Notes under the pieces: model-generated | Seen by the model: only the letters and a program-made list of their open reading frames with translations | The model's database searches: none | What the model was told of the DNA's origin: nothing | Shown: positions 23,747 to 32,231 of the stretch, piece after piece | How the letters are laid out: every line of letters starts with the position of its first letter | How positions within the stretch are numbered: the first letter of the stretch is position 1 | Translations under genes and position numbers: made by a program | DNA from: Vescimonas sanitatis | GTDB taxonomy: Bacteria; Bacillota; Clostridia; Oscillospirales; Oscillospiraceae | DNA: 64,000 nt | Assembly: GCF_049060325.1 (NCBI RefSeq) | Contig: NZ_JBMGPW010000005.1 | Location: forward strand, 1-64,000 | Direction of reading: 5' to 3'

Positions 23747-24229
23747 TCAGAATGTCAGGCGCATCTTGTGCCACACCGCACCGCCGTGGGTAGAACCAGA
23801 GATGCCCTCGTCCACGAAGCCCACCTTGCCGTAAAAGTGCAGCAGATGCTCCTTGCAGGTCAGCACAAGGCCCTTTCTTCCCTGCTGGCGGGCCTGCTCC
23901 ACCACGTAGCGCAGCAGCTTTTCCGCGCAGCCGCGGCGCTGATAATCCGGGTGGGTCGCCACGCCGAATATCATCTGCCACCCGCCGTTCTCGCTGTGAT
24001 AGGACACATCATCGAACATCTCATCCGTCAGATCATACACATCGGTGACAAGGCCGTTGACGAAGCTCACCAGCCGTCCCTCGTCCTCCAGAAGCCAGAA
24101 GTGGTTCGGGTATGCGGCCAACCGTGCGCGGAGGCTGTCCTCCTGCGCCGCCTCGGCCGGTGGGAAGCACACCGCCTCCAGCGCCGTTACAGCGGCCAGA
24201 TCGTCCATTGCTGCCAAACGGATCTCCAT
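23747..24229 (-). CDS. GNAT family N-acetyltransferase
   Basis: This 160-residue GCN5-type acetyltransferase has the acetyl-CoA loop region IFGVATHPDYQRRGCAEKLLRYV near residue 92 (the Q/RxxGxG/A motif appears as RRGCAE). The start is the ATG at 24227-24229 behind AAGGAGG. It lies 40 bases after glmS and ends at a terminator, so it is probably in the glmS transcript. A role in amino-sugar acetylation would suit the context, but the family is broad and the substrate cannot be inferred. Confidence 0.8.
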   Translation of the reverse strand: MEIRLAAMDDLAAVTALEAVCFPPAEAAQEDSLRARLAAYPNHFWLLEDEGRLVSFVNGLVTDVYDLTDEMFDDVSYHSENGGWQMIFGVATHPDYQRRGCAEKLLRYVVEQARQQGRKGLVLTCKEHLLHFYGKVGFVDEGISGSTHGGAVWHKMRLTF

Positions 24230-24269
24230 AGCTGTTCCTCCTTTTCGTAAGTCCTGTGTATACCAGCGG

Positions 24270-26105
24270 TCATTCCACAGTGACGCTCTTTGCCAGATTA
24301 CGCGGCTTATCAATGTCGCAGCCGCGCTCCAGCGCTGTGTAGTAGGACAGCAGTTGCAGCGGGATCACGCCCAGCTGCGGCAGGAGCATAGCCTCCGCCT
24401 CCGGCACGGTCAACACCGTATCCACCCGCTTGTGCAGGGCCTCGGCCCCGGCCTCGGTGGTCAGGGCCAGCACCCGCGCGCCGCGGGCCTGTACCTCCAC
24501 CACATTGCTGACCGCCTTATCCAGCAGCGGCAGATAGGCAGCCACAGCGATCACCGGCGTTCCCTGGCGGATCAGAGAGATGGTGCCGTGCTTCAGCTCA
24601 CCGGAGGCATAGGCCTCCGAGTGGATGTAGCTGATCTCCTTCAGCTTCAGGCTCCCCTCCAGGGACAATGCATAGTCCAGATTCCGGCCGATGAAGAACA
24701 CATCCTCCTCCTGCGCCAGCCATTTGGCGGCCGCGCGGATATCCTCCGTATGGGAGAGCACCTGCTCCATCTGCCCCGGCAGGGCCTCCAGCCCCCGTAC
24801 CATAGCGCTGTATGTCTCATAATCCACGGTGCCCAGCACATCGCCGAAATACAGCCCCAGCAGGTGCAGCACCGCCATCTGGGTGCTGTACGCTTTCGTG
24901 GTGGCCACGGCGATCTCCGGTCCGGCCCAGGTGTAGAGCACGTCGTCGCTCTCCCGGGCGATGGACGAGCCCACCACGTTCACGATGGACAGCACCCGGG
25001 CGCCGCGCTTTTTGGCCTCGCGCAGGGCGGCCATGGAGTCCAGCGTCTCACCGGACTGGCTGATGACGATGATCAGATCGCCCTCGCCCACCAGGGGGTC
25101 GCTGTACCGGAACTCTGACGCCAGGCAGACCTCCACCGGGCGGCGCAGCAGCCGTTCCAGGGTGTATTTGCCCACCATGCCCACATGGTAGCTGGACCCG
25201 CAGGCCACGATGCAGATGCGGCCGATATCACGGATCTCTCTGTCCGTCATAGTCAGGTCGCTGAGCACCACACGGCCGTCCCGGATGCGTCCGGTGATGG
25301 CGCGGCGCACCGCCGCCGGCTGCTCATAGATCTCCTTGAGCATGAAGTGGTCGTAACCGCCCTTTTCCGCGGCGTCCACATCCCAGTCGATGTGACGGTG
25401 CTCCTTGTCGATGGGCCGGCGGCGCTCGTCGTAGATACGGATACCCTCCGCCGTGATGACAGCCAGCTCGCCGTCATCCATATACACCACGTCACGGGTG
25501 TGCCGCAGCAGCGCCGTCACATCCGAGGCCAGGAAGTTCTCCCCCCGGCCGCAGCCCAGCAGCAGCGGCGCGTCCTTTCGTGCGGCGATGATCCGGTCCG
25601 GCGTGTCGGCGCACAGGATACCCAGCGCATAGGCGCCCTCCACCCGGGAGAGCATCTGGTTCACCGCCTCGAACACATCGCCGCACTGGCTGTAATACCA
25701 GGCCAACAGCTGGGCCACCACCTCCGTATCCGTCTCGGACACGAACGTGCAGCCCTTCTGGATCAGCTCCTGCTTCAGCCGGGCGAAATTCTCGATGATC
25801 CCGTTGTGCACCACGGCGAACTTTCCGTCGCCGCTGACCTGCGGATGGGCGTTCACCTGATTGGGCTCGCCGTGAGTAGCCCACCGGGTGTGGCCGATGC
25901 CCACTGTCCCCGGCAGATCCGCCCCGCCGTGGGTCAGCGTCTCCAGCGCCGCAAGACGCCCCGGCGTCTTGCGTACCTGAAGGGTGTCTCCGCTGCAGAC
26001 CGCGATACCGGCGGAGTCATAGCCCCGGTACTCCAGGCGGCACAATCCATCCAGCAGCAGCGGCGCAGCCTGCTGCTGTCCAACGTATCCTACGATACCA
26101 CACAT
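24270..26105 (-). CDS. glmS: Glutamine--fructose-6-phosphate aminotransferase (isomerizing)
   Basis: This 611-residue enzyme makes glucosamine-6-phosphate for peptidoglycan. Cys2 of MCGIVGYVG is the glutaminase nucleophile; RWATHGEPNQVNAHP and NGIIEN are conserved around it. Two SIS isomerase domains follow (CGSSYHVGM near 302 and FIGRNLDYALSLEGSLKLKE near 466). The C-terminal KSVTVE ending is typical. Expression is controlled by the glmS ribozyme immediately upstream. Confidence 0.98.
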   Translation of the reverse strand: MCGIVGYVGQQQAAPLLLDGLCRLEYRGYDSAGIAVCSGDTLQVRKTPGRLAALETLTHGGADLPGTVGIGHTRWATHGEPNQVNAHPQVSGDGKFAVVHNGIIENFARLKQELIQKGCTFVSETDTEVVAQLLAWYYSQCGDVFEAVNQMLSRVEGAYALGILCADTPDRIIAARKDAPLLLGCGRGENFLASDVTALLRHTRDVVYMDDGELAVITAEGIRIYDERRRPIDKEHRHIDWDVDAAEKGGYDHFMLKEIYEQPAAVRRAITGRIRDGRVVLSDLTMTDREIRDIGRICIVACGSSYHVGMVGKYTLERLLRRPVEVCLASEFRYSDPLVGEGDLIIVISQSGETLDSMAALREAKKRGARVLSIVNVVGSSIARESDDVLYTWAGPEIAVATTKAYSTQMAVLHLLGLYFGDVLGTVDYETYSAMVRGLEALPGQMEQVLSHTEDIRAAAKWLAQEEDVFFIGRNLDYALSLEGSLKLKEISYIHSEAYASGELKHGTISLIRQGTPVIAVAAYLPLLDKAVSNVVEVQARGARVLALTTEAGAEALHKRVDTVLTVPEAEAMLLPQLGVIPLQLLSYYTALERGCDIDKPRNLAKSVTVE

Positions 26106-26158
26106 ATAAATAAAATCCTCCGATCAATATAATAGGTCGGAAGCACAAACGCGCAGAT

Positions 26159-26366
26159 CATTTGTCTTCACATCCGGTCACAGCCTCTCTGTTTTGCGGT
26201 CACCCGCATATTTGCTGACTGTGTACGCACCCGGACGGCACGGGAGAGCATCCGCCGAATACTTCGATCACTCTCCGCCTCGTCGTCTCATGTTCGCCGC
26301 CGCCTTCAAAAAGAGCAGCGACAAGCCGGCGGGAAACATCCGTCGGCTGTATGAGCGCTGGCGCTT
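26159..26366 (-). ncRNA. glmS: glmS ribozyme-riboswitch
   Basis: The minus strand shows the glmS core: AUAA|GCGCCAGCGC with the cleavage point between 26365 (A-1) and 26364 (G+1), GACGAGG (26278-26284), GUGAUCGAAG and UUCGGCGGAUG (26249-26258) followed by CUCUCCCG. The P3/P4 region extends towards AAGACAAAUGA near 26160. Glucosamine-6-phosphate acts as the cofactor for self-cleavage and lowers glmS expression. The 3' boundary is approximate. Confidence 0.93.
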
Positions 26367-26503
26367 ATGTCGGCCTGTGCCGAGATCCTCCTTTCCGTTC
26401 TGCGAGCCATATACAAAGCGGCTTTGCCGCTGTATACCAACATAATTTGCCCCGCCGCGGGGCATACTGCTCCGGAATACAACTTCCGAAGGGGTGTACG
26501 ATC
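26367..26503. other. Divergent region between glmS ribozyme and DUF421 gene
   Basis: Two short GC-rich inverted repeats are seen here (GCGGC/GCCGC near 26420 and GCCCCGC/GCGGGGC near 26455). Promoters for both directions must lie here, but none is convincing by eye. Confidence 0.4.
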
Positions 26504-27187
26504 ATGGCGACTGCCTTTTTCCGCACGGTCATTCTCTATCTGCTGCTGATCGCGGGCCTGCGCCTCAGCGGCAAGCGGCAGATCGGCGAGCTGGAGCCCA
26601 TCGAGCTGGTGCTGACGCTGCTGATCTCCGACCTGGCCTCCGTACCCATGCAGGACTTTGCCCTGCCGCTGTTCAACGGCGTCATTCCCATCATCACGCT
26701 GATCGCCCTGTCCACACTGTTCAGCGCCATCAGCCTGCGGAATGTACGCTTCCGGGACCTGGTCTGCGGCCAGCCGGCCCTGGTGATCGTGGACGGCAAG
26801 CTGCGGCAGGAGACCATGCGCCGCAACCGACTGACGCTGGACGAGCTGTTCGAGCAGCTGCGGGGCCAGGGGATCACCGACCTGAGCGACGTAAAGTACG
26901 CCGTGCTGGAGACGAACGGCCGGCTGTCTGTGCTGCCCCGCAGTCCCCTCCAGCCGGTCACGCCGGAGCATCTGGGGCTGGACGTACAGGACAACGTATT
27001 CCTGCCCATCATCCTCATCAACGACGGCCGGGTGCTGACGGATAACCTCCGGCAGGCGGGCCGTGATGACCGCTGGCTGGCGCAGGAGCTTCACCGGCAG
27101 GGCATCGCCCGCAGTCAGGACGTGTTTTTGCTGTCCGTGGACCAACATGGCACCGTGGTGTGTCTGCGGAAGGAGGCTGCGCGATGA
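26504..27187 (+). CDS. DUF421 (YetF-type) membrane protein
   Basis: This 227-residue protein has two or three N-terminal transmembrane segments (about 5-22 and 55-80) with the family hallmark LRLSGKRQIGELEPIELVLTLLISDLA, followed by a soluble DUF421 domain (GQPALVIVDGKLRQETMRRNRLTLDEL). Start ATG at 26504, preceded by GAAGGGG. It overlaps the next gene by 4 bases, and the DUF421-DUF4363 pair is common in Clostridia. The YetF family is linked to spore-associated membranes in bacilli; the function here is unknown. Confidence 0.85.
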   Translation: MATAFFRTVILYLLLIAGLRLSGKRQIGELEPIELVLTLLISDLASVPMQDFALPLFNGVIPIITLIALSTLFSAISLRNVRFRDLVCGQPALVIVDGKLRQETMRRNRLTLDELFEQLRGQGITDLSDVKYAVLETNGRLSVLPRSPLQPVTPEHLGLDVQDNVFLPIILINDGRVLTDNLRQAGRDDRWLAQELHRQGIARSQDVFLLSVDQHGTVVCLRKEAAR

Positions 27188-27558
27188 GGGCCGTCCGCAT
27201 CCCCCTGTTCGTACTGCTGGCCGTGCTGTTCTTCATCCTGTGGAACGCCGCCTGGGTCACGGACCGCTGCGGCGAGTGGACTGCCGCGGTGGACACAGTC
27301 ACCGCCGACCTGGATGCCGGCGGCGACGGCGGGGCGGCGCTGGGCACCTTGGACGACCTGTGGCAGGACGTTCAAGGCTATATGCACATCATCGTCTCCC
27401 ATGAGGACCTGGACGAGGCCGAGGCCCTGATGGCCCAGGCCAAGGCCCTGTCTGCCCAGGGCAGCACCGAAGAGCTGTACCCCGTGATGGCCCAGCTGCG
27501 CCACCAGTTCCGGCTCATCGCCGAAACGCAGCAGCTCAGTCCCAAAAATATCTTCTGA
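27184..27558 (+). CDS. DUF4363 family protein
   Basis: This 124-residue protein has one N-terminal membrane anchor (about 6-24, IPLFVLLAVLFFILWNAAWV) and a helical soluble domain (TLDDLWQDVQGYMHIIVSHEDLDEAE). It is coupled to the DUF421 gene by an ATGA overlap. The two proteins probably act together in the membrane. The assignment rests on this pairing and on the Trp/His-containing helical pattern of the family. Confidence 0.7.
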   Translation: MRAVRIPLFVLLAVLFFILWNAAWVTDRCGEWTAAVDTVTADLDAGGDGGAALGTLDDLWQDVQGYMHIIVSHEDLDEAEALMAQAKALSAQGSTEELYPVMAQLRHQFRLIAETQQLSPKNIF

Positions 27559-27561
27559 CGG

Positions 27562-28017
27562 TCACTTCTCGCTCAGCAGCTTATTCAGCTCGGACATGAA
27601 CGTGTTGATATCCTTGAACTGCCGGTACACGGAGGCAAAGCGGACATAGGCCACCTCGTCGGCCTTTTTCAGCTTCTCCATGACCTTCTCGCCGATGACA
27701 TCGGTGCTGACCTCGCGCTCCAGGGAGTTTTGCAGCTCCTGCTCGATCTCCAGCGCCATGCGCTCCATGTCCGCCACGGGCACCGGCCGCTTCTCGCAGG
27801 AGCGCTGGATGCCCCGCAGCACCTTGCTTCTGTCAAAGCTCTGGCGGGAACCGTCCTTCTTAATGACCACCATCGGCAGGCTCTCCACCGTCTCATAGGT
27901 AGTGAAGCGCTTTTCGCACTGCAAACACTCCCGGCGGCGGCGGATACTGCTGCCCTCGTCGGCGGGGCGGGAATCCACCACCTTGCTCTCTTTATAACCG
28001 CAATAGGGGCATCTCAT
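27562..28017 (-). CDS. nrdR: Transcriptional repressor NrdR
   Basis: This 151-residue regulator of ribonucleotide reductase genes has a zinc ribbon (CPYCG at 3-7 and CLQCEKRFTTYE at about 31-42) and an ATP-cone (VVIKKDGSRQSFDRSKVLRGI onward). It represses nrd genes when ATP/dATP levels signal sufficient deoxynucleotide. No nrd gene is in the window. It is transcribed alone, behind AAGGAGG. Confidence 0.97.
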   Translation of the reverse strand: MRCPYCGYKESKVVDSRPADEGSSIRRRRECLQCEKRFTTYETVESLPMVVIKKDGSRQSFDRSKVLRGIQRSCEKRPVPVADMERMALEIEQELQNSLEREVSTDVIGEKVMEKLKKADEVAYVRFASVYRQFKDINTFMSELNKLLSEK

Positions 28018-28117
28018 CTCTCTTGCTCCTCCTTATCTCTACGGCAGATGCCGTATAGTCAGAGACAGTATAGCATATATCCACAACATATGGTAGTCTT
28101 TTTTCAAATTTTCGCCG

Positions 28118-28573
28118 TTATTTCGGCATAATGGGCCGGCCCTCGCCATCAAAGAGGTACGTCACCCGTCCCTGCCCCACGCTTGCAAAGCAGAACAGCT
28201 CCGGGATCGGGAAGGGCTCCCCCTCCCGCCACGGGACCAGCGCCCGCACACAGCGCCCCTGCCGCGCCGTCCGCGCCATCTCCGGCAGTCGGGAGAGAAA
28301 CCCACGCCGTTCCGGCGCTTCGCCGCCGCACAGCCGCAGCACACCGCGGCGCAATTCCCCGGCGGGAGCAAGCAGCTCCCGGGAAAAGCAGCGCCGCAGC
28401 CCGCCGTCCTCGGTGACGCCCAGCAGCACCTCGCCCCTGTTGCCCTGCACGTACAGCCGGTACAGTCCCTTCTCCGTTCCCCGGCACACCGCCCGCAGCT
28501 CCGTCTCCTCTCCCCGCGGACACACGTACAGCGTCCCCACGCAGCTATCCGCCAGACAGACCGGATATTCCAC
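28118..28573 (-). CDS. Conserved-looking protein of unknown function
   Basis: This 151-residue protein is rich in Arg, Gly and Cys and starts MEYPVCLADSCVGTLYVCP. It shows beta-strand-like repeats (TLYVCPRGEET, YRLYVQGNRGEVLLGVTEDGG) and a C-terminal VTYLFDGEGRPIMPK. No signal peptide or membrane segment is seen. Antisense frames are also open here because of the high GC content. I favour this strand because it ends and starts cleanly between nrdR and the mazF terminator. No family recognised. Confidence 0.5.
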   Translation of the reverse strand: MEYPVCLADSCVGTLYVCPRGEETELRAVCRGTEKGLYRLYVQGNRGEVLLGVTEDGGLRRCFSRELLAPAGELRRGVLRLCGGEAPERRGFLSRLPEMARTARQGRCVRALVPWREGEPFPIPELFCFASVGQGRVTYLFDGEGRPIMPK

Positions 28574-28596
28574 GGCGCGCCGCCCCCTTTCACAAA

Positions 28597-28633
28597 AAAC
28601 AGGCCTGTGCCATACTATGCACAGGCCTGTTTT
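28597..28633 (-). terminator. Terminator of the nnrD-alr-mazF unit
   Basis: Fourteen-base stem (28597-28610 with 28619-28632) and 8-base loop; T-rich on both sides, so it could act in both directions. Confidence 0.88.
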
Positions 28634-28652
28634 CTCATGTCATCGCCGCCGT

Positions 28653-29018
28653 TCACACCAGATGGCTCCCCGTCAGCCCGAAGCTGACGGCAATGGCGGC
28701 GTCCACCTTTTCCATCACTGCGCTGTCCACACGGCCCATGCGCTCCCGCAGGCGCTTTTTATCCAGCGTCCGTATCTGCTCCAGCAGGATCACGGAATCC
28801 CGCGGCAGTCCGCTGCCCTGGGCCGCCAGCGCGATATGGGTAGGCAGCTTCGCCTTCCCCAGCTGCGACGTGATGGCGGCGGCGATGACGGTGGGACTGT
28901 GCCGGTTGCCGGTATCGTTCTGTACGATCAGCACCGGGCGCACGCCCCCCTGCTCGCTGCCCACCACGGGGCTGAGGTCCGCATAGTAAATGTCGCCGCG
29001 TCTGACAGTCGTATCCAC
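28653..29018 (-). CDS. mazF: MazF/PemK-type endoribonuclease toxin
   Basis: This 121-residue protein is of the type found next to alr in Firmicutes (NdoA/EndoA). It has the signature VRRGDIYYADLSPVVGSEQGG and RPVLIVQNDTGNRHSPTVI, then LPRDSVILLEQIRTLDK. It cleaves RNA at short sequences and halts translation in other members. The GTG at 29016-29018 with GGAG eleven bases upstream is the likely start; a longer in-frame ATG form would add 20 residues that do not fit the family. No MazE-like antitoxin gene is found between alr and mazF. Confidence 0.9.
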   Translation of the reverse strand: MDTTVRRGDIYYADLSPVVGSEQGGVRPVLIVQNDTGNRHSPTVIAAAITSQLGKAKLPTHIALAAQGSGLPRDSVILLEQIRTLDKKRLRERMGRVDSAVMEKVDAAIAVSFGLTGSHLV

Positions 29019-29177
29019 ACAGTTCACACTCCGAGGCAAGAAGTACCGGAGGGAGATATGTCCCCAGGTCACTTCCATTGTCCCACGCAGCCGCCGGATT
29101 TATACGCCGCAGCGCCGTAAATTCCGTTTTGTCCCGCCCGGTCTATCCTATGCGCGCCGCGGCGCCGATGTGAAGCC

Positions 29178-30347
29178 TCAGAACCGCAGCAGCAGCTCCT
29201 TTTCCACTTCCCGTCCGTCCTTATAATACACCCGTGGTACCCGCCGGCTGACGGCGCAGGTCAGCTCATAGGGGATGGTCCCGGCGGCAGCCGCCAGCAC
29301 GTCCACCCGCTGCCGCTTGCCGAACACCTCCACCTCGTCGCCCACCTGCACACCAGGCAGGTCCGTCAGGTCGATCATGCTCATGTCCATGCAGATCCGC
29401 CCCCGCTGAGGCGCCATACCCTCCGCGGTCATAAAGCCGCACCGATCCGACAGACACCGGTGAAAGCCGTCCGCGTAGCCGTAGGGCACCACGCCCATCC
29501 GCGTGACGCGCTCTGTGGTGAACCGCCGCCCGTAGCTGACGTCCGTGCCCGGCTCATAGGTCTTGATGGTGCTCACTGTGGTCTTGAGCGCCATCACCGG
29601 GTGCAGCCCCAGCTTCTCCGCCAGGTCGCCGCAGCCGTACAGCAAAATGCCGGGACGCACCATGTCCATATATGTCTCCGGGTACGACGCCACGCCGCCG
29701 GAGTTGGCACAGTGGCGTATGGCGAACCGCTGGCCGCGCTTTGCCTCCACCGCGTCGATGACCCGGCGGAACAGCGCCAGCTGCTTTTCCGTATAGGCGC
29801 GGCTGTCCGTATCCGGCTCGTCCGACACGGCAAAATGGGTAAAGATGCCCTCCGCCCGCAGACCCGGCAGGGCGCAGGCCGCGCAGATATCCGCCGTGCC
29901 GGTGTCGAAATGCCTGCCGGAAACCAGATATCCCAACCGCGACATACCTGTGTCCACCTTGATGTGCACCGTCAGCTCGCCGCCGCAGCGCACGGCCTCC
30001 TCGCTGTACTCCAGCGCCTTAGCCTGGCAGGACACCGCCTGGGTAATGTGCAGGTCGATGAGCCGTCCCACCTGCTCACGGGGCGTGTGGCCCAGGATCA
30101 GGATGGGCATGGTGATGCCGTTGCACCGCAGCTCCGCCGCCTCGTCTATGCTGGACACCGCCAGGTAGTCCGCGCCCAGCGCCTGCAGGGTCCGGCTCAC
30201 CTGTACGGCCCCGTGGCCGTAGGCATCCGCCTTCACCACACCCAGAAACTTCACCTCCGGGCCTACCCGGTCACGCAGCGTCCGATAGTTGTGCGCCAGC
30301 GCGTCCAGGTCGATCTCCGCCCATGTTCTCCTCAGTGTCGATTCCAT
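29178..30347 (-). CDS. alr: Alanine racemase
   Basis: This 389-residue PLP enzyme makes D-alanine for peptidoglycan. The cofactor lysine lies in GVVKADAYGHGA near residue 38. The catalytic Tyr region is GTDVSYGRRFTTE near 265, and the C-terminal beta domain includes RGRICMDMSMIDLTD. Start ATG at 30345-30347, 2 bases after the lipoprotein stop. It is in an operon with nnrD and the lipoprotein upstream and mazF downstream, an order common in Clostridia. Confidence 0.97.
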   Translation of the reverse strand: MESTLRRTWAEIDLDALAHNYRTLRDRVGPEVKFLGVVKADAYGHGAVQVSRTLQALGADYLAVSSIDEAAELRCNGITMPILILGHTPREQVGRLIDLHITQAVSCQAKALEYSEEAVRCGGELTVHIKVDTGMSRLGYLVSGRHFDTGTADICAACALPGLRAEGIFTHFAVSDEPDTDSRAYTEKQLALFRRVIDAVEAKRGQRFAIRHCANSGGVASYPETYMDMVRPGILLYGCGDLAEKLGLHPVMALKTTVSTIKTYEPGTDVSYGRRFTTERVTRMGVVPYGYADGFHRCLSDRCGFMTAEGMAPQRGRICMDMSMIDLTDLPGVQVGDEVEVFGKRQRVDVLAAAAGTIPYELTCAVSRRVPRVYYKDGREVEKELLLRF

Positions 30348-30349
30348 TG

Positions 30350-30928
30350 TTACGCCTCCGTATCTCCCGTGGTGCAGGCAAAGGATATCATTCGCACCGT
30401 CAGCACCACATTTCCGTTCTGTGAAAACTCCGCATACCGCGGGATCAGGCTGCTCTCGTCCAGCCACACGCTGCATAGCACCGCCGCGCCGCTTTGCCCG
30501 GTGGTCTCCAGCGTCAGGCGCAGGCATGGCGTGTCCTCCAACGGCTCCGTGCCCTGCTCCTTCAGATAGCCCTCCGCCAGTGTTCGCAGCAGCTCTGGCA
30601 GACAGTTGGCCGGGCAGATATCCGTGGCATCCCCTGCCGGCAGCAGCTGGTCACGGCTCTTCAGCGACAGCTGTCCGTCCGCCAGCACGGCGGTCAGGCC
30701 CTTCAGCGCCTCCGGCGCCGTTACCGTGGTGACAGACTGCCCCGCCCGGTCATACCGGCACGTCAGGGTGAAGGTGCGGTCGTCGCTGGCCGTACGGCTG
30801 ACCACCTCCGCCTCCATGTCCGCCGATACCACCGTCCGGTACTGGTCCTGCACCGTCAGACTCTTCTCACCGCCGCAGCCGCACAGCAGCACCGCACACA
30901 GCAACAGCGGCAGCACACATTTTCGCAT
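30350..30928 (-). CDS. Lipoprotein, LolA/LppX-like fold predicted
   Basis: This 192-residue protein has a lipoprotein signal with lipobox LLCGC (Cys18 as the lipidated residue). The mature part is beta-rich and predicted soluble outside the membrane. Equivalent small lipoproteins sit between nnrD and alr in many Clostridia; the role is unknown. The LolA-like assignment is an inference from length and pattern. Confidence 0.7.
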   Translation of the reverse strand: MRKCVLPLLLCAVLLCGCGGEKSLTVQDQYRTVVSADMEAEVVSRTASDDRTFTLTCRYDRAGQSVTTVTAPEALKGLTAVLADGQLSLKSRDQLLPAGDATDICPANCLPELLRTLAEGYLKEQGTEPLEDTPCLRLTLETTGQSGAAVLCSVWLDESSLIPRYAEFSQNGNVVLTVRMISFACTTGDTEA

Positions 30929-30963
30929 GGTCCGTCCCTCCTTTTTTCAGAAGGGCTTTCCGG

Positions 30964-31818
30964 TCATTCCACCTCTTTCAGCGCATAGGGCAGCTTCTCT
31001 ATCATATCCGCCGGGGTCATGCCCCGCCGTCCCTTTTCCTCCGCCGCCATATCCCCGGCACGGCCGTGGATCCACACCGCCGCGCAGCAGGCGTCAAATG
31101 GTTCCATGCCCTGGGCCAGCAGTCCGGTCAAAAGACCCGTCAGCACATCGCCGCTGCCGCCCTTGGCCATACCGTCGTTCCCGGTGGTGTTCACCGCCAG
31201 ACGGCCGTCCGGCGCGGCTGCCACCGTCCGATGGCCCTTGCGGATCAGGTACACGCCGTGATCGGCGGCAAAGGCGGCGGCCGCCGCCTCACGGGGCGCG
31301 GTCATGTCGCCGCCGATGCGGGCCAGTTCCCCGTCGTGGGGCGTCAGCACCGTCACACGGCCCCGGCGGCAGGACAATGTATCTATATGCCCCGCCAGCG
31401 CGTTTATGCCGTCGGCGTCCAACACCAGCGGCTTTTCCAGCGTCAGCAGCGCGTTCACCAATGCATCGCTGCCCTCGCTCCGCCCCAGGCCGCAGCCCAC
31501 GGCCACGGCATCGCAGACGGCGGCACGGTGGCGTATCTCCGTCTCCGCAGCCGCGGAGAGCCTTCCGTCCTGCTCCGCCAGCGGATGAGGCATAGCGCAC
31601 AGGCATCTGGCCGCCGCGATGGGCCACACCGTCTCCGGCACGCCCAGGAACACCAGCCCGCAGCCGCTGTGTACCGCCCCGCCGGCACACAGCACCGGCG
31701 CGCCGGTGTACCCCACGCTGCCGCCCAGCAGATAGACCTTGCCGAAGGTCCCTTTGTGTCCGCCCTGGTCCCGGGCGGGCATAAGGCCCCGCACAAACGC
31801 CCTGTCGATGACCTGCAT
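30964..31818 (-). CDS. nnrD: ADP/ATP-dependent NAD(P)H-hydrate dehydratase
   Basis: This 284-residue YjeF C-terminal domain protein repairs hydrated NAD(P)H. It has the conserved GTFGKVYLLGGSVGYTGAPVL start, VLDADGINAL near 145, VLTPHDGELARI and the GMAKGGSGDVLTGLLTGLLAQG catalytic loop. The start is the ATG at 31816-31818 behind GGGGAGGTG. It lacks the epimerase half found in bifunctional Nnr. Confidence 0.94.
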   Translation of the reverse strand: MQVIDRAFVRGLMPARDQGGHKGTFGKVYLLGGSVGYTGAPVLCAGGAVHSGCGLVFLGVPETVWPIAAARCLCAMPHPLAEQDGRLSAAAETEIRHRAAVCDAVAVGCGLGRSEGSDALVNALLTLEKPLVLDADGINALAGHIDTLSCRRGRVTVLTPHDGELARIGGDMTAPREAAAAAFAADHGVYLIRKGHRTVAAAPDGRLAVNTTGNDGMAKGGSGDVLTGLLTGLLAQGMEPFDACCAAVWIHGRAGDMAAEEKGRRGMTPADMIEKLPYALKEVE

Positions 31819-31907
31819 AGCGCACCTCCCCGTGCCTTTTTGTACAGTATAGCACATATGTCAATTACAAAACCTGCTTTTTTCGTATCGCGCCGCGAAA
31901 AAAGTGC

Positions 31908-31936
31908 TTGCAAGTTTCCCTTTGTTGTGGTATAAG
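31908..31936 (+). promoter_or_regulatory. Promoter of the pheST T-box unit
   Basis: -35 TTGCAA (31908-31913), 17-base spacer, -10 TATAAG (31931-31936). Confidence 0.65.
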
Positions 31937-31944
31937 TTATCCAT

Positions 31945-32188
31945 CAAGCAAAAAAGCTGTGAACGGGAAGATCTGCGCCCACGCATCCGGCAGAGAGAGT
32001 CGGCCACCGGCTGCAAGCCGACTTGGGATGTACCGCAGTGTTCGCCCGGGAGCTGCCGCGAGGAAATGCGCGGCCGGGCCCCGCCGTTACCGGGTAATGA
32101 GTGCGCGGACAAGGTCCGCGAAGCTGGGTGGTACCACGGAAGTTCGCCTTTCGTCCCAAGACATGGGATGAAAGGTGTTTTTTATTGC
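31945..32188 (+). ncRNA. T-box leader, tRNA-Phe responsive
   Basis: The leader has a Stem I region with a UUC triplet at 32041-32043, consistent with a phenylalanine specifier. It also has the T-box sequence GGGTGGTACCACGGA (32125-32139) whose bulge would bind the uncharged tRNA acceptor end. An intrinsic terminator follows (stem 32147-32158 with 32164-32175, T-run 32178-32183). Uncharged tRNA-Phe should promote readthrough into pheS. The specifier position is less certain than the T-box itself. Confidence 0.92.
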
Positions 32189-32231
32189 GCTTTACCCCAT
32201 TAAACAACTCTGAAGAGGAGGAAGCAAATAC

